The position numbers and the translations under genes are program-made. Of a DNA stretch of 5,123 nt, positions 4,706 to 5,123 are shown piece by piece. The notes beneath the pieces were generated by a model. That model was given only the letters and a program-made list of their open reading frames with translations. It ran no database searches and had not been told where the DNA came from. The DNA is from Ignavibacteria bacterium. Lineage in GTDB: Bacteria > Bacteroidota > Ignavibacteria > Ignavibacteriales > Ignavibacteriaceae. Each line of letters opens with the position of its first letter. Position 1 is the stretch's first letter. Location: the NCBI GenBank assembly GCA_029863735.1, contig JAOTUT010000156.1, positions 1-5,123 on the forward strand, written 5' to 3'.

Positions 4706-5123
4706 TCAGGAAACTTACTCCATTTAGTTTGTTATCAACCTTAAAAAAATCAGCCACAGTTTTTGCCACATCAGAAAACGTTTTTCTCACTCCCAGATTT
4801 TTTCCCGCAATTCCTTTTCTGTAATACAGCAACGGAACATATTCCCTACTGTGATCCGTGCTTGGCGTTGTAGGATCGTTTCCATGATCAGCAGTAATAA
4901 CAAGCCGATCGCTTTCATCAAACTTGCTTAAAAATCCTGGTAGAAACTGATCAAACTCAACAAGCTTTTGGGCAAAACCTTCAGGATTGTTTCTGTGCCC
5001 AAAATACACATCGAAATCTACAAGATTTGCAAAAATAATACTACCCTGGGTTTCGCCAGCACAATTAAGCAATTGTTCACAGCCTTCTTCGTTCGACCTG
5101 GTGAATAATTGATTTTTAATTCC
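4698..5123 (-). CDS. deoB: Phosphopentomutase, C-terminal part (5' end beyond the window)
   Basis: DeoB interconverts ribose-1-phosphate/ribose-5-phosphate and the 2-deoxy forms, linking nucleoside breakdown to sugar-phosphate metabolism in the cytoplasm. Only the last 141 residues are visible; the frame is open to the right edge and reads GIKNQLFTRSNEEG there, so the gene starts outside. The alkaline-phosphatase-fold metal site is clear: DFDVYFGHR (fragment residues 36-44, with Asp38 and His43), TADHGNDP (Asp79, His80) and TDHSREYVPLL (His91). The spacing Asp-5-His, then 41 and 42, then 53 residues from that Asp matches the Mn ligands known in the Bacillus enzyme, which separates it from phosphoglycerate mutase relatives. 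The TAA overlaps the next start by 8 bp. It is the first gene seen of the tightly packed operon. With an aldolase such as DeoC it could feed acetaldehyde chemistry of the kind housed in some microcompartments, but no such gene is visible here. Confidence 0.93.
   Translation of the reverse strand, partial: GIKNQLFTRSNEEGCEQLLNCAGETQGSIIFANLVDFDVYFGHRNNPEGFAQKLVEFDQFLPGFLSKFDESDRLVITADHGNDPTTPSTDHSREYVPLLYYRKGIAGKNLGVRKTFSDVAKTVADFFKVDNKLNGVSFLNE

Noticed and set aside
4698..5072. Start of the deoB reading frame at the TTG at 5072
   Set aside because: The frame continues without stop to 5123 with DeoB-like residues (TRSNEEG), so this TTG is an internal Leu codon and the gene is truncated by the window edge.

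Overview
The window reads almost entirely on the minus strand. It suggests a bacterium of the Bacteroidota/Chlorobiota/Ignavibacteria (FCB) group. The main reason is the primary sigma factor, which is short (284 aa), lacks region 1.1 and opens with the KITKQ...RESQSLDKY...EIG N-terminus characteristic of that group. Two lipoprotein signals, an FCB-style Crp/Fnr-like regulator and AT-rich DNA agree with this. Several genes have clear Shine-Dalgarno sequences, which argues for an Ignavibacteria/Chlorobi-like lineage over classical Bacteroidetes, where they are rare. The placement is an inference from protein motifs, not from a search.

Right and centre (5123 down to 1910): seven genes are packed head to tail as one apparent operon. 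In order of transcription they are phosphopentomutase deoB (3' part only, running off the right edge), a 98-aa protein of unknown function, a PIN-domain putative ribonuclease, two different EutN/CcmL-type bacterial microcompartment (BMC) vertex proteins, the primary sigma factor rpoD, and an NlpC/P60 cell-wall peptidase lipoprotein. Adjacent genes overlap by 8, 8 and 4 bp, abut with no gap, or are separated by 2 or 25 bp. A microcompartment shell pair placed between sugar-phosphate metabolism and the housekeeping sigma factor is the most unusual thing here. It may be a satellite of a sugar-phosphate-type BMC whose hexameric shell proteins and enzymes lie elsewhere.

Left (1910 down to 1): a small redox/stress-like module follows. 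A Crp/Fnr-type regulator has a possible promoter of its own inside the end of the peptidase gene. After a 124-bp gap carrying a candidate promoter overlapped by a perfect 18-bp dyad, an NmrA-type NAD(P)-binding protein follows. This is joined by an ATGA stop/start overlap to a SnoaL/DUF4440-like lipoprotein, truncated by the left edge. The lipoprotein gene also has a strong internal ribosome binding site that could give a second, unexported form.

No RNA genes, insertion sequences, CRISPR arrays or convincing terminators were seen. There is no stretch over 300 bp without a gene; the longest gap is 1147-1270.
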